From Desulfobacterales bacterium (GTDB taxonomy: Bacteria > Desulfobacterota > Desulfobacteria > Desulfobacterales > JAEINQ01): a stretch of 45,703 nucleotides of DNA. The notes below the pieces were generated by a model. It saw only the letters and a list, made by a program, of their open reading frames with translations. It was not told the DNA's origin and did not search any database. The position numbers and the translations under genes were made by a program. Positions 44,108 through 45,703 of the stretch are shown piece after piece. The stretch covers positions 1 to 45,703 of the forward strand of contig JAEINQ010000059.1 of assembly GCA_016342285.1 (NCBI GenBank). The letters are read 5' to 3'. The number at the start of each line of letters is the position of its first letter. The first letter of the stretch is position 1.

Positions 44108-45145
44108 ATGATTCGTGTCGCCGTTATCGGGGCCACCGGATATGCCGGGGCCGAATTGGTCCGCATCCTGGCCGGTCATCCGCAAATGGAACTGGCCGCC
44201 GTCACCTCAAGGCAGTACACCGGAATACCCATCGACCAGGTTTTTCCGGCCTTGGCCGGCACGGTCTCCCTGGCCTGTGAGGCCTATGCCCCCGAGCGGA
44301 TTGCCGCGCAGGCCCAGGCCGTGGTTTTGGCACTGCCCCATCAGGTCTCCATGACCGTGGTGCCCGACCTGCTGGATCGCGGGCTTCGCGTGGTGGATCT
44401 GTCGGCCGATTTCCGGTTCAACGACCCCGATCTTTACGCTTCGGCCTACCAGCCCCATTTGGTACCGGAACTTCTCACCGAAACGGTCTACGGGCTCAGC
44501 GAGATCTACGGGGAACGCATTGCCGGTGCCCGCCTGGTGGGCAATCCCGGATGCTACCCGACCTGTGTGACGCTGCCGTTGATCCCGCTGGTTCGGCAGG
44601 GGCTCATCGCGACCGATCGTATCATTGCCGATGCCAAGTCCGGCGTGAGCGGGGCCGGCCGATCCGTGTCCCTGGCCGCTCATTTCTGTGAGGTCCACGA
44701 ATCGTTTAAACCTTACAAAGTGGCTGAACATCGGCACAATCCGGAAATGGACATGGTGATCAGCCGGGAGGCCGAAACGCCGACTCACCTGACCTTTGTA
44801 CCTCATCTGATCCCCATGAGCCGGGGCATGCAGGCCACCATTTACACCCAGCCGCGCCATGGGGTCGATCTTGCGAACGTATGGCAATGCCTTGGCGAAG
44901 CGTATGAAACAGCCCCGTTTGTGCGCCTGCTCAAACCCGGACAGGTTCCCAGCACCCGGTCGGTGCGAGGCACCAATTATTGCGACATCGGCGTATGCGT
45001 GGATCCGATCAACGGCCAACTGATCCTGATGTCTGCGATCGACAATCTGGTCAAGGGGGCTTCGGGTCAGGCGGTGCAGAATCTGAACCTGATGTTCGGG
45101 ATAAAAGAGACGGTCGGTTTGGACAACATTGCCTATCCGGTCTGA
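44108..45145 (+). CDS. argC: N-acetyl-gamma-glutamyl-phosphate reductase
   Basis: 345 aa from ATG 44108, with an AAAGG SD; the longer frame from 44033 is not typical. It catalyses the NADPH-dependent third step of arginine synthesis. The NAD(P) motif is VAVIGATGYAGAELVR at the N-terminus; the catalytic Cys is C149 in GNPGCYPTCV; a later conserved part is VSGAGRSVSLAAHFCEVHESFKPY. It seems to be transcribed with the ACT gene 12 nt downstream; other arg genes are not in the window. Confidence 0.96.
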   Translation: MIRVAVIGATGYAGAELVRILAGHPQMELAAVTSRQYTGIPIDQVFPALAGTVSLACEAYAPERIAAQAQAVVLALPHQVSMTVVPDLLDRGLRVVDLSADFRFNDPDLYASAYQPHLVPELLTETVYGLSEIYGERIAGARLVGNPGCYPTCVTLPLIPLVRQGLIATDRIIADAKSGVSGAGRSVSLAAHFCEVHESFKPYKVAEHRHNPEMDMVISREAETPTHLTFVPHLIPMSRGMQATIYTQPRHGVDLANVWQCLGEAYETAPFVRLLKPGQVPSTRSVRGTNYCDIGVCVDPINGQLILMSAIDNLVKGASGQAVQNLNLMFGIKETVGLDNIAYPV

Positions 45146-45157
45146 TGAGGAGGTGTC

Positions 45158-45589
45158 GTGAGGATTTCCCAGGTTTCCATTTTCGTCGAAAACAAGTCCG
45201 GCAAACTGGCCGAGATCACAACCATTTTGGGGAACGCCGGAATCAGCATCCGTGCCATGAGCCTTTCGGACACCTCGGAATTCGGAATTCTGCGCATGGT
45301 GGTGGATGATCCCCAACGGGCCAAAAGACTGCTTAAGGATGGCGGATACGCGGTTAGTCAGACCGATGTGATCGCTGTGCAGATTCGGGACCAGCCCGGC
45401 AGCCTGGGTGCGCTACTGAGCACCCTGGCCGATGCTGGCCAGAACGTGGCCTATATCTATGCCTTCATTCAAAAACACGCTGAAAGCGCCGTCATGATCC
45501 TCAAACTCAACGATCCGGACAGGGCCATCGAGACCCTCCGGGCCAACGGGATCGAACCGCTGGCTGCCGAAGAGGTGGCGCGAATGTAA
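45158..45589 (+). CDS. Tandem ACT-domain protein
   Basis: 143 aa from GTG 45158, preceded by GAGGAGG. Two ACT domains: residues 3-65 (ISQVSIFVENKSGKLAEITTILGNAGISIRAM…) and 70-140 (IAVQIRDQPGSLGALLSTLADAGQNVAYIYAF). ACT domains bind amino acids as regulators. Such stand-alone pairs are often found near phenylacetate-CoA ligase or amino acid genes. Its place after argC fits a sensing role in amino acid metabolism, but the ligand is unknown. Confidence 0.87.
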   Translation: MRISQVSIFVENKSGKLAEITTILGNAGISIRAMSLSDTSEFGILRMVVDDPQRAKRLLKDGGYAVSQTDVIAVQIRDQPGSLGALLSTLADAGQNVAYIYAFIQKHAESAVMILKLNDPDRAIETLRANGIEPLAAEEVARM

Positions 45590-45639
45590 AGTTACCATCC
45601 GTAAATGGCCTTTTTGCCCAATCTCTGCGTCAATCGGCG

Positions 45640-45682
45640 CCATTGCTTGTGCGGCGTAGCGCGCTACGCCTCCGCGCAATGG
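45640..45682. repeat. Large palindrome after the ACT gene
   Basis: GGCGTAGCGCGCTACGCC (45653-45670) is a perfect 18-nt palindrome set between inverted arms CCATTGC (45640-45646) and GCAATGG (45676-45682). It could form a cruciform or be a repeat-family unit; no T-run follows, so it is not a normal terminator. Confidence 0.75.
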
Positions 45683-45703
45683 CTTGATTTCCTTGACCTT
45701 GGA

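Overview
The window reads as one piece of chromosome from a Gram-negative anaerobe, most likely a sulfate-reducing Desulfobacterota of the Desulfosarcina/Desulfobacterales type. This placement is inference. It rests on the flavour of the proteins (a livKHMGF branched-chain amino acid transporter beside argC and an ACT-domain protein, a CoA-transferase/GNAT fusion, a HAMP-only membrane protein, a small conserved 87-aa protein after holA) and on intergenic DNA full of hairpin repeats. No rRNA or intact tRNA is present to settle it.

Left block, about 1-8,370: visibly more AT-rich by eye than the rest. It holds a secreted EEP-type phosphoesterase, a minus-strand run (TraB/ChaN-like lipoprotein, SLOG/cpYpsA-like protein, YheU, both subunits of exonuclease VII, a 35-aa leader-like ORF and a small membrane protein) and a plus-strand RecD2 helicase. 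It ends in a gene-poor stretch closing with a 23-nt sequence that looks like the 3' end of a tRNA-Leu including CCA, followed at once by a strong terminator. I read this as the distal attachment site of an integrated island whose intact tRNA and integrase would lie off the left edge.

Middle block, about 8.5-22.6 kb: GC-rich. Two small genes and a hypothetical gene are followed by an intergenic region with a textbook sigma70 promoter, a small inverted repeat and a broken IS3-type orfA. Then comes the most interesting part of the window, an apparent operon of eight genes (10,686-22,644): a periplasmic von Willebrand A protein, a second exported protein, a membrane protein with FtsX/MacB-like 1+3 topology, its ABC ATPase, a 1,468-aa exported protein built of nine tandem repeats of about 119 residues, a SurA-N-like lipoprotein without a PPIase domain, a two-helix HAMP protein and an exported HExxH protein. 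I know of no described system with this set. It looks like an ATP-driven envelope machine with substrate-binding, chaperone and protease-like parts.

Right block, 22.7-45.7 kb: mostly housekeeping genes: a RecA-fold ATPase, EF-G (fusA), a NUDIX hydrolase, a CoA-transferase/acetyltransferase fusion, rsmG, a DUF4384 protein, a J-domain protein, ileS-lspA-holA, livKHMGF, argC and a double-ACT protein. Its intergenic spaces carry several repeat families, including a pair of multi-hairpin elements (32,725-32,917 and 38,134-38,416) whose stems differ by paired base changes, and a 67-bp inverted repeat at 27,424-27,621.
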